A stretch of 64,000 bases of DNA from Parasediminibacterium sp051861445 (GCA_051861445.1 JBHYCS010000007.1:1-64000); one strand, 5' to 3'. Counted from the stretch's first letter, positions 18,847 through 29,162 are shown. Notes: generated by a model from the sequence alone, not told the origin. Program-made: numbers and translations.

Positions 18847-18862
18847 AATAATTATTTAAATG

Positions 18863-20800
18863 TTAACCGCCTATTGTATAATTCTGTACACTTACTTGTG
18901 TGTTAACCAAACCTCTTACTGTATCTGCAATTGCAGTAGCATCATAATTACATTCTCTATACAATTCTTTTAAAGTTCCATGTTCTACCAAACGGTCAGG
19001 AATACCTAACATTTTCACTTCTGCTTGGTAATTATTGGCTGCCATAAATTCTAAAATAGCACTGCCAAAGCCACCAACAATTGTTCCGTCTTCAACAGTA
19101 ACTATTTTGTTGTATTTGGTAAATACCTCATGTAATAAAGCTTCGTCAAGTGGTTTTACAAAACGAATATCGTAATGAGCAGGATTAATACCTTCTGTTC
19201 TTAAAGTTCTTATAGCCGCTTGAGCAAAATTTCCAGGATGTCCAAAACTTAAAATAGCAACATCTTCACCATCTTTTAATTTTCTACCTTTTCCAATTTC
19301 AATAGCCTCAAATTTGGTCTTCCATTCAGGCATTACACCTTCTCCTCTAGGATATCTAATTACAAATGGATATTTCGTTGTTTCCAATTGAGCTGTATAC
19401 ATTAAATTTCTTAGTTCCTGTTCGTTCATAGGAGCACTAATAATCATATTCGGTATACAACGGAAATAAGCAATATCGTAACATCCATGATGTGTTGGAC
19501 CATCTTCACCTACTAATCCTGCTCTATCTAAACACAAAACAACTGGTAATTTCTGAATAGCTACATCATGCACAACTTGGTCGAATGCCCTTTGCATAAA
19601 TGAGGAGTAAATATTGCAAAATACACGCATTCCTTGAGTGGCTAAACCTGCACTTAAAGTAACTGCATGTTGTTCACAAATGCCCACATCAAAAGCTCTA
19701 TGTGGCATTTTTTCCATCATAAATTTTAATGAGGATCCACTAGGCATTGCAGGTGTAACACCCATTATAGCATCGTTTTGTTCTGCCAATTCAATAATTG
19801 TATGCCCAAAAACATCTTGGTATTTTGGTGGTTGAGGAGCGTTATATGTTTTCTTTACAATTTCACCAGTTATTTTATCAAACAATCCAGGTGCATGCCA
19901 TTTTGTTTGGTCTTTTTCTGCTAAAGCATACCCCTTTCCTTTAACGGTTACAATATGTAAAATTTTTGGTCCAGGAATTTCTCTCAAATCCTTTAAAGTA
20001 TCTACCAATTTGGTAATATTATGACCATCAATTGGGCCAAAATAGCGAAGTTTCAATGCTTCAAACAAATTGCTACTACTATTCACCATTCCCTTTACGC
20101 CGTCAGCTAACTTATGAGCTACAGATCTACTTAAGCCTTTTCCTACAGGCAATTTTCCCATCATTTTCCAAACATCATCCTTCAATTTGTTGTAAGTAGG
20201 TGATGTGGTAATGTCGGTTAAATATTCTTTCAAAGCACCAACATTTGGGTCAATGCTCATGCAATTATCATTCAAAATAATCAACACATCACTATCAGCG
20301 ACACCTGCATGATTCATCGCTTCAAATGCCATACCTGCTGTCATACTTCCATCACCAATAATGGCAACACTTTTTCTATTCTCACCTTTATATTTTGCAG
20401 CCATTGCCATGCCTAAAGCAGCAGAAATAGAGGTAGATGAATGACCAACACCAAACGTATCGTATTCACTTTCAGATCTTTTCGGAAAACCGCTTAATCC
20501 ACCATATTTTCTATTGGTAGGAAAATTATCTCTTCTACCAGTTAGAATTTTATGACCATAAGCTTGATGACCAACATCCCAAACTAGTTGATCGTAAGGT
20601 GTATTGTAAACGTAATGCAATGCCACAGATAGTTCTACAACACCTAAGCTAGCTGCAAAATGCCCACCATGTACACTTACTACATCTATAATATATTGTC
20701 TTAATTCGTCACAAACTTGGTGTAATTGCTCTCTGCTTATTTTTTTTAAATCATCAGGATGGTTAATATCTTTAAGCAAAGTGCCTGGTAAAATTTCCAT
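18863..20800 (-). CDS. dxs: 1-deoxy-D-xylulose-5-phosphate synthase
   Basis: A 645-residue thiamine-diphosphate enzyme that makes DXP from pyruvate and glyceraldehyde-3-phosphate, the first step of the MEP isoprenoid pathway. Seen are WDVGHQAYGHKILTGR, the ThDP/Mg motif GDGSMTAGMAFEAMNHAG..LNDN, the FFGPIDGHN-like motif (YFGPIDGHN), the pyrimidine-binding DVGICEQHAVT with its Glu, and DRAGLVGEDGPTHHGCYD. Full length and apparently intact. It is divergent from a LytS-type kinase. Confidence 0.97.
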   Translation of the reverse strand: MEILPGTLLKDINHPDDLKKISREQLHQVCDELRQYIIDVVSVHGGHFAASLGVVELSVALHYVYNTPYDQLVWDVGHQAYGHKILTGRRDNFPTNRKYGGLSGFPKRSESEYDTFGVGHSSTSISAALGMAMAAKYKGENRKSVAIIGDGSMTAGMAFEAMNHAGVADSDVLIILNDNCMSIDPNVGALKEYLTDITTSPTYNKLKDDVWKMMGKLPVGKGLSRSVAHKLADGVKGMVNSSSNLFEALKLRYFGPIDGHNITKLVDTLKDLREIPGPKILHIVTVKGKGYALAEKDQTKWHAPGLFDKITGEIVKKTYNAPQPPKYQDVFGHTIIELAEQNDAIMGVTPAMPSGSSLKFMMEKMPHRAFDVGICEQHAVTLSAGLATQGMRVFCNIYSSFMQRAFDQVVHDVAIQKLPVVLCLDRAGLVGEDGPTHHGCYDIAYFRCIPNMIISAPMNEQELRNLMYTAQLETTKYPFVIRYPRGEGVMPEWKTKFEAIEIGKGRKLKDGEDVAILSFGHPGNFAQAAIRTLRTEGINPAHYDIRFVKPLDEALLHEVFTKYNKIVTVEDGTIVGGFGSAILEFMAANNYQAEVKMLGIPDRLVEHGTLKELYRECNYDATAIADTVRGLVNTQVSVQNYTIGG

Positions 20801-20981
20801 GTAAGCTAATTTATGTAAAAATAGTATTTTGGTTGTAAGTATCTACTTTCTAACAAACCTAAACGCAACATTAACTATTTTGTTCAACTATTAAAAAAAA
20901 ACTACCAAATACCAATCTTATTTGCCTTTAATAATTTTTTTGTAGATACTAAAACAAGGCAATTATTACCTTTATTCATAC

Positions 20982-22043
20982 ATGAAAAACAAATCTGGAT
21001 TATATTGGCGATGTCAAATTGGTGGATGGCTATTTTACGGGCTTGTTTCACTATTTTTTACGTTAAGCCAATTAGACTCTAATCAGCAATTTGCTAAAAA
21101 CTTTGATCCAACAAGGTTTTACTCCCGTTTATTTATATCTCTTTTTACTGGTTTACTTATCACACATTTATTAAGAATAGCTATCATAAAGTTTTCTTTA
21201 AGACCACCAACTATTAAGCAAAAATGGTGGCTAATTTTAATTTGTACTGTTACAGCTGCCTATTTTTATGGTTTATTTAATAGTGCATTGGTAGAATTAT
21301 TTGCACTGTATGATAAAAAAAGAAAATTCTCTTTGTGGAAACGTTCATACTACAACTTATTTAGTGATTCACCCATCATTTTTGCTTGGACTAGTTTTTA
21401 TTATCTGTGGCATTATATTGAAATAAATACCAATTCAGAAATAGATAAAGTAAAACTAGAAACCACTGTAAAAGATTTAGAATTAAGAACAATAAAATCG
21501 CATATAAATCCACATTTTATATTCAATGCACTCAATAGTATTAGAGCATTAGTAGATGAAAATCCTGAACGTGCAAGAACTGCAATTACAGAATTGAGTA
21601 ATATTTTAAGGAGCAGTATGCAGGTAGAAAAAATTGAAATTGCACCTTTAGAACGTGAACTAAACATAGTAAGAGATTATTTAGCATTAGAATACATTCG
21701 TTTTGAAGACAGGCTAAAAGTAGAATACTGCATTACAGAAGATGCTTTAAATTTACCTGTTCCACCAATGATGTTACAAACCTTGGTAGAAAACGCTATT
21801 AAACATGGAATTAGTAAACAAAAAGAGGGTGGGTTTATAAAAATTATCTCTAACGTATTTGACTCATACCATGAATTAATTGTGCAGAACACAGGAAAAT
21901 TACAAGACAATTACAACACAGAAGGCTTTGGTGTGGCAAGCACTCAAAACAGGCTAAATCTTTTGTACGGAAAACATGCTAGTTTTGAATTGACCGACTT
22001 GGGTAATTGTATGGTGCAAGCCAAAGTAGTAATACCCATTTAA
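20982..22043 (+). CDS. LytS/YpdA-type sensor histidine kinase
   Basis: A 353-residue inner-membrane kinase with four predicted transmembrane segments (about 12-30, 48-68, 82-105, 125-143). The His_kinase domain follows: LRTIKSHINPHFIFNALNSI contains the phospho-acceptor His, and the HATPase N-box reads LQTLVENAIKHGI. It is paired with a LytTR regulator 28 bp downstream. No extracellular sensor domain is evident, so the membrane bundle itself is probably the sensor. The signal is unknown. Confidence 0.92.
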   Translation: MKNKSGLYWRCQIGGWLFYGLVSLFFTLSQLDSNQQFAKNFDPTRFYSRLFISLFTGLLITHLLRIAIIKFSLRPPTIKQKWWLILICTVTAAYFYGLFNSALVELFALYDKKRKFSLWKRSYYNLFSDSPIIFAWTSFYYLWHYIEINTNSEIDKVKLETTVKDLELRTIKSHINPHFIFNALNSIRALVDENPERARTAITELSNILRSSMQVEKIEIAPLERELNIVRDYLALEYIRFEDRLKVEYCITEDALNLPVPPMMLQTLVENAIKHGISKQKEGGFIKIISNVFDSYHELIVQNTGKLQDNYNTEGFGVASTQNRLNLLYGKHASFELTDLGNCMVQAKVVIPI

Positions 22044-22070
22044 TTTATTGATTATTAAACCTAACAATTT

Positions 22071-22808
22071 ATGGCAGTTACAGCAATTATAATAGATGAT
22101 GAACGTTTAGCACGTAATGAACTTAGAAAATTGTTGCAAGAACACAATGATATAGAAGTGGTAGATGAAGCAGCTAATGTAGATGAAGGATTAGAAAAAA
22201 TAGAACAACACAATCCAGATTTAGTGTTTTTAGATATTCAAATGCCGGGTAAAACAGGTTTTGATTTGTTATCTGAAATTGATAGAGCTCCAAATGTAAT
22301 TTTCACAACTGCTTACGATGAATTTGCCATTAAAGCTTTTGAAGTAAATGCTTTAGATTATTTGTTAAAACCCATTGAGCCAAAACGCCTTACCGATGCA
22401 ATTGCAAAATTGCATGATGAAATGAATAAAGAAAAGGCAGAGGCACAAACCAATAATTACAATAAAACAGTTTTAAACGAAAATGATCAAGTTTTTGTAA
22501 AAGATGGAGAACGTTGTTGGTTTGTAAAACTGAACGAAATTCGTTTATTTGAAAGTGTAGGCAATTATGCAAAAGTATTTTTTGGAACAAATAAACCATT
22601 AATCCTAAAATCGTTAAATGCTTTAGAAGAAAGATTAGATGAACGTATGTTTTTTAGAGCTAATAGAAAACACATTATTAATTTACGTTGGGTAGAAAAA
22701 ATTGAACCTTATTTTAATGGTGGATTGATTGTAGATTTAAGGGGTGGAGAAAAAATTGAAGTGAGTCGAAGACAAACCGTTAAGTTCAAAGAAATGATGA
22801 GTTTGTAA
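22071..22808 (+). CDS. LytTR-family response regulator
   Basis: A 245-residue regulator. The receiver domain (about 3-120) has IIDDERLARNELR, the phospho-acceptor Asp in LVFLDIQMPGKTG and Lys in LLKPIEP. The LytTR DNA-binding domain (about 140-243) shows RCWFVKLNEIRLFESVGNYAKVFF and FFRANRKHIINL. It forms a two-component system with the kinase just upstream and ends at a strong terminator. Confidence 0.93.
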   Translation: MAVTAIIIDDERLARNELRKLLQEHNDIEVVDEAANVDEGLEKIEQHNPDLVFLDIQMPGKTGFDLLSEIDRAPNVIFTTAYDEFAIKAFEVNALDYLLKPIEPKRLTDAIAKLHDEMNKEKAEAQTNNYNKTVLNENDQVFVKDGERCWFVKLNEIRLFESVGNYAKVFFGTNKPLILKSLNALEERLDERMFFRANRKHIINLRWVEKIEPYFNGGLIVDLRGGEKIEVSRRQTVKFKEMMSL

Positions 22809-22831
22809 ATGAATATATGCTTATCTTTTAT

Positions 22832-22866
22832 TTCCCTTTCAAGGTTTTTGAAAGGGAATTTTTTTA
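22832..22866 (+). terminator. Intrinsic terminator after the LytTR gene
   Basis: TTCCCTTTCAA pairs perfectly with TTGAAAGGGAA around a 5-base loop and is followed by seven T. It lies inside the upstream extension of the next open frame. That rules out the early start of the peptidase gene. Confidence 0.92.
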
Positions 22867-22898
22867 AACATTCATGCACATTAATTACCAATATTTTT

Positions 22899-24188
22899 AT
22901 GAAAACATTACTTCCTTCTAGCATTTTATTTCTATTCTTTTTCAAAACTGTTAGTGCTCAGAATATACAAAAAATAATTAACCAAGTACAAGTAGAACGC
23001 ATTGAAAATGCATTGGCACACGATTCAATGCAAGGCCGTAAAACATTCACAGAAGGAATTGATAAAGCAGCCAATTTTATTGCAGCTGAGTTTAAAAAAG
23101 CCAAACTAAAACCCATTAATTCTACTGAAGGCTATTTGCAAAAATTTATCATGATAAAGCCCAAACTGATAGCAGTTAATGGTTTAGCAGATGGAATAGT
23201 TGTTGAATCAAAAAATATAGTTGCTGTTACCTGTTTGCCTAATTTAAATGTCACTGAAAAAAGCAACTACACACAATTTAGCATCACAAAAGGAGCTGAT
23301 ATTTTTGCAGAAGCACAAAGAATTGCTCAATTAAATGATAATGCAATTGTTTGGGTAGATACTAGTTTTTCAAAAAGTTTCGGTAGACTTACCTTTTTAA
23401 AAAGACAATTGTTTAAATCGAATAATAGTGTTGTTTTTGTTCTCACAAGCAGTGTTCCAAAAACATATTCAATACAGGCTACACATGAAATAACTGAACA
23501 GAAAGCGGCAAATGTAGTGGGTGTTTTACCGGGGAAAACGAAGCCAAAGGAATATGTAATATTCTCTGCTCATTACGATCATTTGGGTATTTCAAGTAAA
23601 CCGTTGAATAACGATTCTATCTTTAATGGAGCTAATGATGATGCGTCAGGAACAGCAGCTGTAATTATGTTGGCTAAATATTTTTCTACAATCAAAAATA
23701 ACGAACGTACCATAGTTTTTGTAGCGTTTACTGCAGAAGAAATAGGCGGGTTTGGTTCTCAATATTTCTCAAAACAATACAATCCAAAGCAAGTGGTTGC
23801 TATGTTTAATATTGAAATGATAGGCACTGAAAGCAAATGGGGTAAAAACTCAGCGTATATTACGGGTTTCGACAAAACCAATATGGGTGAAATTTTGCAG
23901 AAAAATTTAACAGGTACACCGTTTAATTTTTATCCTGATCCATACGTTAGTGAAGATTTATTTTATAGATCTGATAATGCTACATTAGCTAAGTTGGGTG
24001 TTCCTGCACACACCATTTCTACATCTAAAATGGATAATGAACCCAATTATCATAAACTGTCTGATGAAGTTGCTACTTTAGATTTGAACAATATGACTGC
24101 CATTATTCGTTCTATTGCTTTAAGTGCCACCTCAATCATCAAAGGAAAAGATACGCCTTCAAGAGTAGATACACAATTGTTGAAATAA
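22899..24188 (+). CDS. M28-family zinc metallopeptidase
   Basis: A 429-residue exported peptidase with a signal peptide ending VSAQ (about 1-21). The M28 zinc site is visible: SAHYDHLG (His), NGANDDASG (bridging Asp), FTAEEIGGFGS (catalytic Glu and zinc Glu), EMIGTES (Asp position divergent) and the late HTISTSKMDNEPNYHKLSD (His). A PA-like insert precedes the catalytic part. The start at 22899 is chosen because the terminator of the LytTR gene lies upstream in the same frame. It likely cleaves N-terminal residues from peptides in the periplasm. Confidence 0.85.
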   Translation: MKTLLPSSILFLFFFKTVSAQNIQKIINQVQVERIENALAHDSMQGRKTFTEGIDKAANFIAAEFKKAKLKPINSTEGYLQKFIMIKPKLIAVNGLADGIVVESKNIVAVTCLPNLNVTEKSNYTQFSITKGADIFAEAQRIAQLNDNAIVWVDTSFSKSFGRLTFLKRQLFKSNNSVVFVLTSSVPKTYSIQATHEITEQKAANVVGVLPGKTKPKEYVIFSAHYDHLGISSKPLNNDSIFNGANDDASGTAAVIMLAKYFSTIKNNERTIVFVAFTAEEIGGFGSQYFSKQYNPKQVVAMFNIEMIGTESKWGKNSAYITGFDKTNMGEILQKNLTGTPFNFYPDPYVSEDLFYRSDNATLAKLGVPAHTISTSKMDNEPNYHKLSDEVATLDLNNMTAIIRSIALSATSIIKGKDTPSRVDTQLLK

Positions 24189-26570
24189 CTAGTTCGTTAA
24201 CATATTAATTACGTCTTTTACTCTTTCTTTTGGTAAAACAATTAGTTGCTCTAGCTTTCCATTTATAAGCGTTGCTTCAACTGTTGTTTTATTTGGAGCA
24301 TGTAATTTAAAATACACATTCCAATCTTTGGGCCAAGCAGGAAAAAGAAGAATTTGATTATCATTTGTTTGTAACAACATTTCTTGCAATCCAATCATTC
24401 CGCTTCCACCATGATTATGGTCGGGTGTCCAATCAAAGCCTGGACCCCAAAATGCAGGAAATAGATTGGATTTACTATCGGCTAATTTTAAAGAAGTAAG
24501 TCTAGCAGCTTCGTTTGTTAAACCTAGTTTGGCAGCAAAAATATTATCTTGTTTCCAACCAATATGGCTTCTGAATTTTACAGCAAAAGTGTCGTATAAA
24601 TATGTATTGACAGCTGTTTCTAAATTCGGTTTTCCAATTCCAAAAATATTGTAAGGGAAAACAGGATACAATTGTGGCGTTTCGGTATTGGTTACACGTT
24701 CCCACTTTTCTGCTGGTGCAATTGTGGTTTTGCCATTAAAATTATTTAAAGGAATAGGTGGAATTTTATTGAATAATGATTGAAAATATAATTTGTCTTT
24801 TAAAGGTAAATACGCAGATTGTAATAAACTTTTTGTTACGGTTCTTAATGCAGCAATAGTTGAAGAAGCATTAGTAGTAAGTTTAAAAGTTTCTGCTGCT
24901 GAACCTGGATATAAAATTAGTTTACCATTGCTATCTAAAGAGGCTTGTTTGTTTTTATAAGATTGATATTGATAATGATTATCGAAAAATGATAAACAAC
25001 TTTTTATCAATGGAATGTATTTGTTGATGTTAATGTTGTAATATTTTTCAGCTTCTAAAATCATGTAGCAAAACTCTAAAACAGTATCCCATTCATATTC
25101 TAGCCACTTATTAAACTCCACACCTTTATCGCTGTTAGCTGGTCTTTTATAACCATATTCAGCAGGATTGGGTAAGCCAAAATTTTCGATTTGTTCAGTA
25201 AAACAAGCACCTTCATGTTGCCAATATACTTTTGAACGTATCTCTGCATTTTTTAACAGTTTTTGATAAAAGTTAAACTGCGAAAACATTAAATCAATAT
25301 CACCTGTTTTTAACAATGGCCAATATACCAAACGTTGGTTTTGAGCTGTAAAAGTGCCGCCGCCCCAATTTCTATGATCAGGTGTAGAATGAATACTTGT
25401 GTCTGTAAAAACTGGATCTACTGTAAACAAACCACCATTAAATTTTGTGGGATATGTACCTGAAACATTGCAACCAAGCATGTAACGAAATAAGTGATAG
25501 TTTTTAGAAATAGAAAAAAGTTGTGCGTTTAAACTATCGGTTGAATGATAAAGATGAATAAAACTTTTTTTCCAAAAATGTTGCCACCAAGCTTTTGTTT
25601 TTAAGTATTGTTGTTGAGCAATTGAAGGCTGTTGATTTTTAGTGATTTGTTGCTGAACAAAATGAAAGTCTTTTGTAAATTCTGGCGATAAATACACAGA
25701 AATATGGTGCTGCTTGCTAGGCTGTTTACTTTCTAATTGCCAACCTACACAATCTGTATCAGCATATTTACTATTGTATGTTTTAGAAGCAATCATATTG
25801 TAGCCATGCATTATTCCTCCATAAATTGCTTTGTGTAATGGATTAAATAAACTGTCTTTATATTTTTCTAAACCTTGTTGTTTTACAGCATAATCAAATA
25901 CGGATGAATCTTTATTTTGATGAAAGAATGCAACACTATTTTTATAAAAATAAATACTGTCTTTAGGTGCAATTACTTGCACATGTTTAGCCCATTTCCA
26001 ACTATTGGCATTATTTGCCTTACCTGTTTGTAGTCGGTCTTTATATCTCCAACTTTCGTATGCAGCTATTGCATGAATGGCTTGTTTACTCTGTGTTTGA
26101 ATATGAATAATTGGTTGGAAAACATCTACCCAAATATGAATTTTAGTTGATTTATTTTCTTCTCCTGTTTGTATAACAATGCTTCCATATTCTAATTGTA
26201 AAGTTTGAGAAAAGTTGTTTGATGTAAAAGGATTGGGTGTAAAATTTATTTTTATTCTTCCGGCTTTTAAAGCAGTATTATTTTCATCGAACCAGCCAGA
26301 TTGTTGCATGTATATGTATAAGCTGCCATTTTCTACCCAAACATTGGTACCAATATTTCCACCACCACAAGGCATTGAAGCTGCTGCATTGTTGCTTTGA
26401 TTTTTCCAAACAACATTGTATTGGTTAACGCCATTTTTTTGTGACAATAATGCTATAGAAATTATACAACAAACAAAAGTGGATATTGCCTTTTTTGCTG
26501 AATAGAATAGTTGCCGTACAAGAGTGCGACGCAACGGCTGCCCAATAAGAATTACTGTAGCTGGTAACAT
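24189..26570 (-). CDS. DUF5703-type (alpha/alpha)6 glycosidase-like protein
   Basis: A 793-residue secreted protein. The DUF5703 N-terminal beta domain is recognised by YNVVWKNQSNNAAASMPCGGGNIGTNVWV and the motif SGWFDENNTALKAGRI. A long helical toroid (about 330-790) follows, with the segments NWGGGTFTAQNQRLVYWPLL, HEGACFTEQIENFG and TPDHNHGGSGMIGLQEML. The function is unproven. Members usually sit in polysaccharide loci. The open frame begins with an ATG inside junction repeat family A. No Met lies between the repeat and the signal-peptide-like segment (KKAISTFVCCIISIALLSQ), so about 28 residues are repeat-coded or a non-ATG start is used. Confidence 0.7.
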   Translation of the reverse strand: MLPATVILIGQPLRRTLVRQLFYSAKKAISTFVCCIISIALLSQKNGVNQYNVVWKNQSNNAAASMPCGGGNIGTNVWVENGSLYIYMQQSGWFDENNTALKAGRIKINFTPNPFTSNNFSQTLQLEYGSIVIQTGEENKSTKIHIWVDVFQPIIHIQTQSKQAIHAIAAYESWRYKDRLQTGKANNANSWKWAKHVQVIAPKDSIYFYKNSVAFFHQNKDSSVFDYAVKQQGLEKYKDSLFNPLHKAIYGGIMHGYNMIASKTYNSKYADTDCVGWQLESKQPSKQHHISVYLSPEFTKDFHFVQQQITKNQQPSIAQQQYLKTKAWWQHFWKKSFIHLYHSTDSLNAQLFSISKNYHLFRYMLGCNVSGTYPTKFNGGLFTVDPVFTDTSIHSTPDHRNWGGGTFTAQNQRLVYWPLLKTGDIDLMFSQFNFYQKLLKNAEIRSKVYWQHEGACFTEQIENFGLPNPAEYGYKRPANSDKGVEFNKWLEYEWDTVLEFCYMILEAEKYYNININKYIPLIKSCLSFFDNHYQYQSYKNKQASLDSNGKLILYPGSAAETFKLTTNASSTIAALRTVTKSLLQSAYLPLKDKLYFQSLFNKIPPIPLNNFNGKTTIAPAEKWERVTNTETPQLYPVFPYNIFGIGKPNLETAVNTYLYDTFAVKFRSHIGWKQDNIFAAKLGLTNEAARLTSLKLADSKSNLFPAFWGPGFDWTPDHNHGGSGMIGLQEMLLQTNDNQILLFPAWPKDWNVYFKLHAPNKTTVEATLINGKLEQLIVLPKERVKDVINMLTN
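26497..26570 (-). repeat. Junction repeat family A, copy 1
   Basis: Read on the minus strand: ATGTTACCAGCT, then TTGCGTCGCACTCTTGTACG 36 bases after the ATG, ending in a CTATTCAGCAAA-like tail. The core contains the palindrome TGCG-T-CGCA. It overlaps the 5' end of the DUF5703 reading frame, and the core is read as LRRTLV. Confidence 0.8.
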
Positions 26571-26600
26571 AATTTTTCTTTTCTTATTTCTTGTGTAGTG

Positions 26601-28079
26601 TTACCAATTATCTGTTCTAAAACTGCTTGCAGGAAAACCTTCTGTGTTAAATAATTCTCCCACAACAAAATCTTTAAATGCATATCGAACAGCAACAGGA
26701 TTGGTGATTTCTGGTGATGAAACCAACACTTTACCTTGATAAATTACGGCCCTTGCTGGTCTGTATACTTTATCTGCACCTGCTATTTCGAAATTGGTTA
26801 ATGGTTTGCCAAAAGATGTGAGTCCATTTGTAGCATTGGTGAATTTAATAGTTGCAACATTACCATTAATGATTAACGAATCGAATAATGGAGATGCATA
26901 ACCAAATCCTTTGTGGCCATAGGTTTGAGCCAAGGCTAAAGAAGCCAATCGCTTGCCGCCAACTTCTTTATTAGCAGGATGAATATTAAACTCTTCACCA
27001 ATATCCATTAATACAGCCATGCCACTATTGGGTATTAATGATAAGGCTTTACGTTGAGCATCTCTTAAATAAGCTGAGTTGTATTTTGTTGCAGCATCGG
27101 TGCTAAAATTGGTGTAATTATAAGGGGCAATTTGTGCATAGAAGAACGGTAAAGAATCATTGTTGCATTTTGTACGAATCATTTTTACAAAAGCTGGAAA
27201 TAAAGTTTCATATTGTTTTGCACGACTATTATTGCTTTCGCCTTGATACCATATACAACCTTTTATAGTAAAACCTAAAAAGCCATGTAACATACCATTG
27301 TATAAAGTAGTAGGTGTGCCATTGGTAAGCTTTTTTCCATCGTCGGTTTTTGAGGGTATAATAATATCTGTAAAAGGTTTTAAAGATTCTTCATCCATAA
27401 ATGCTTCTACAGGAGAACCGCCATAGCTAATGTTTATTAATCCAATTGGTACTTGTAGTTGTTGATACAACATTTTAGCAAAATAATAAGCAGTTGCACT
27501 AAAGTTTGAAACCGTTTCAGGTTCTGCAATTTTCCATGTTTGATTTTTGGTTGTGTCTAAAGGATTACGTTGAACCGAACGAGGTACAGTGTATAAACGA
27601 ATGTTATTGTTCTTAGAGGCAATAATAGCATCGTTACCGCCTAAAATGGGTTGATCTCTATAGCCTTTCATCGGCATTTCCATATTGCTTTGTCCACTAC
27701 ATAACCAAACTTCTCCTATTAAAATATTGGTAAGTGTAGTATTGCTTCCGTCATTCAATTGAATGCTATAAGGGCCACCTGCTTTTGGTGTTGCTACGTA
27801 AACACTAAATTTTCCATTGGCATCAACAGGTGCTGTATATTTTTGCTTGTTCCAAGAAGTGGTAATGGTAACACTTTTTTTTGTATTACTCCAACCCCAA
27901 ATTAAGGCATTACTTTGCTGTTGTAATACCATATTGTCTGCAATAAAATAAGGTAGTTGAATAGTGGCATTCGTTACAGTAGCACTTAACAAAATGATGA
28001 ATGAAGTAAGTACAGTAATCATTTTTTTTGAAATCATTCGTACGGAAATTTTGCTTGTTTGTGATTTTATAGAAGGCAT
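26601..28079 (-). CDS. Sialate O-acetylesterase-family (SGNH) carbohydrate esterase
   Basis: A 492-residue secreted esterase. A leader ends near VTNA (about residue 38), followed by a beta domain and an SGNH hydrolase core. Block I is VWLCSGQSNMEMPM with the nucleophile Ser. The WYQGESN motif and a late Asp/His region (GEEFNIHPANKEVGGKRLA) complete the site. The family removes acetyl groups from sugars. In a pectin locus, acetylated galacturonan or RG-II side chains are likelier targets than sialic acid (inference). It is shorter than family members that carry an inserted jelly-roll. ATG 28037 is an alternative start that gives a more standard leader. Confidence 0.8.
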   Translation of the reverse strand: MPSIKSQTSKISVRMISKKMITVLTSFIILLSATVTNATIQLPYFIADNMVLQQQSNALIWGWSNTKKSVTITTSWNKQKYTAPVDANGKFSVYVATPKAGGPYSIQLNDGSNTTLTNILIGEVWLCSGQSNMEMPMKGYRDQPILGGNDAIIASKNNNIRLYTVPRSVQRNPLDTTKNQTWKIAEPETVSNFSATAYYFAKMLYQQLQVPIGLINISYGGSPVEAFMDEESLKPFTDIIIPSKTDDGKKLTNGTPTTLYNGMLHGFLGFTIKGCIWYQGESNNSRAKQYETLFPAFVKMIRTKCNNDSLPFFYAQIAPYNYTNFSTDAATKYNSAYLRDAQRKALSLIPNSGMAVLMDIGEEFNIHPANKEVGGKRLASLALAQTYGHKGFGYASPLFDSLIINGNVATIKFTNATNGLTSFGKPLTNFEIAGADKVYRPARAVIYQGKVLVSSPEITNPVAVRYAFKDFVVGELFNTEGFPASSFRTDNW

Positions 28080-28108
28080 GAAAGTAAAACAAAATTGATA
28101 TAAATTTA

Positions 28109-28116
28109 CAAAGCTA
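28109..28116 (-). promoter_or_regulatory. Possible -7 promoter element for the esterase
   Basis: On the minus strand TAGCTTTG matches the Bacteroidota TAnnTTTG consensus exactly, 30 bp upstream of the esterase start, in the divergent gap shared with the AraC-type regulator. A clear -33 TTTG is not seen. Confidence 0.4.
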
Positions 28117-28171
28117 GTATTGCTTGTAAACTACATCTAGTTAAAAAAATAGATAGTTAATTACGTACATT

Positions 28172-29077
28172 ATGCAGAAACAAAAAGAATTGCCTCAAAA
28201 AAATTATTGGTATGGTTTGGGTCGTCAGCATATAGAAATACCCAAAAATATTTTAAAAACAAAGGTTCAGAATAACCCTTTGATGAGTCAATTATTTATC
28301 TGTAGTTTAGGATATTACCCTAATGCTAAAGGACATTTTACCTATCGTAAAAATGGATTTGCAGATAATATTTTGTTTTACTGTGTAGATGGTTATGGAT
28401 GGTGTAAAATTGGCGATAAAAAAATTGAAATTCAGCCCAATGAATTTTTTATTTTACCTAAAAATGTAGAACATAGTTATGGTAGTTCGGTTGAAAATCC
28501 ATGGAGTGTTTATTGGATGCATTTTGGTGGCGATGCCTTGCCTTATTTAAACCAATTGCAGGTTTTACAAAAACATGCAAAGGCTTTTCATATTAAAGAT
28601 AATGGCGATATTTTAGCAGTATATTCTAAAATATTTAAAACACTTGAATTAGGTTATAGTATTGATAACCTCATTTTTGTGAACATGACTTTACACCATT
28701 TTCTTACGTTGTTTTTGTACAATGCTAAACATTATCCGGTTAGTCATTCAAATAAAACCGATTGTGTTGATAGTGCTATTTTATTTATGCAGGCCAATAT
28801 AAACGAGAATATAGGCTTAAATGAATTGTGTAAAAATTATAACTATTCAACCTCTCGTTTTTGTAGTTTATTTAAACAAAAAACAGGCTATGCACCTATC
28901 GATTATTTTATTCAAATGAAAATGCAAAAAGCAAGTCAGGAGCTAGATTTTACCGACCGCTCTATTAAAGATATTGCTCTAACAATGGGTTTCGATGATC
29001 CTTATTATTTTTCAAAGCGATTTAAAAAAGTTATTGGTGTTTCTCCACAGAAATATAGACTTCGTAAGAAAAACTAA
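28172..29077 (+). CDS. AraC-family transcriptional regulator
   Basis: A 301-residue cytoplasmic regulator. An AraC-type cupin sugar-binding domain (about 45-150; YCVDGYGWCKIGDKKIEIQPNEFFILPKNVEHSYGS) is followed by a linker and two helix-turn-helix motifs (about 200-298; LNELCKNYNYSTSRFCSLFKQKTG and IKDIALTMGFDDPYYFSKRFKKVIGVSPQKYR). It is the only transcription factor inside the pectin block and is divergent from the esterase, so it is a good candidate for local control of the locus. The ligand is likely a pectin-derived sugar (inference). Confidence 0.92.
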   Translation: MQKQKELPQKNYWYGLGRQHIEIPKNILKTKVQNNPLMSQLFICSLGYYPNAKGHFTYRKNGFADNILFYCVDGYGWCKIGDKKIEIQPNEFFILPKNVEHSYGSSVENPWSVYWMHFGGDALPYLNQLQVLQKHAKAFHIKDNGDILAVYSKIFKTLELGYSIDNLIFVNMTLHHFLTLFLYNAKHYPVSHSNKTDCVDSAILFMQANINENIGLNELCKNYNYSTSRFCSLFKQKTGYAPIDYFIQMKMQKASQELDFTDRSIKDIALTMGFDDPYYFSKRFKKVIGVSPQKYRLRKKN

Positions 29078-29162
29078 TTCTTTTATTGCCGTATTCCTAT
29101 TCAATTATTCTACCTTCTTTTCGTCAATATAAATAAGATTATTTCTGAAATTATAGTAAAAT

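Noticed and set aside
22809..22898. Upstream extension of the M28 peptidase frame
   Set aside because: It contains a perfect terminator hairpin with a T run belonging to the LytTR gene. The ATG at 22899 gives a normal signal peptide.
26601..28079. Sialic acid metabolism suggested by the esterase family name
   Set aside because: No sialidase, sialic acid lyase or transporter is nearby. The pectin context makes plant-glycan acetyl groups the better target.
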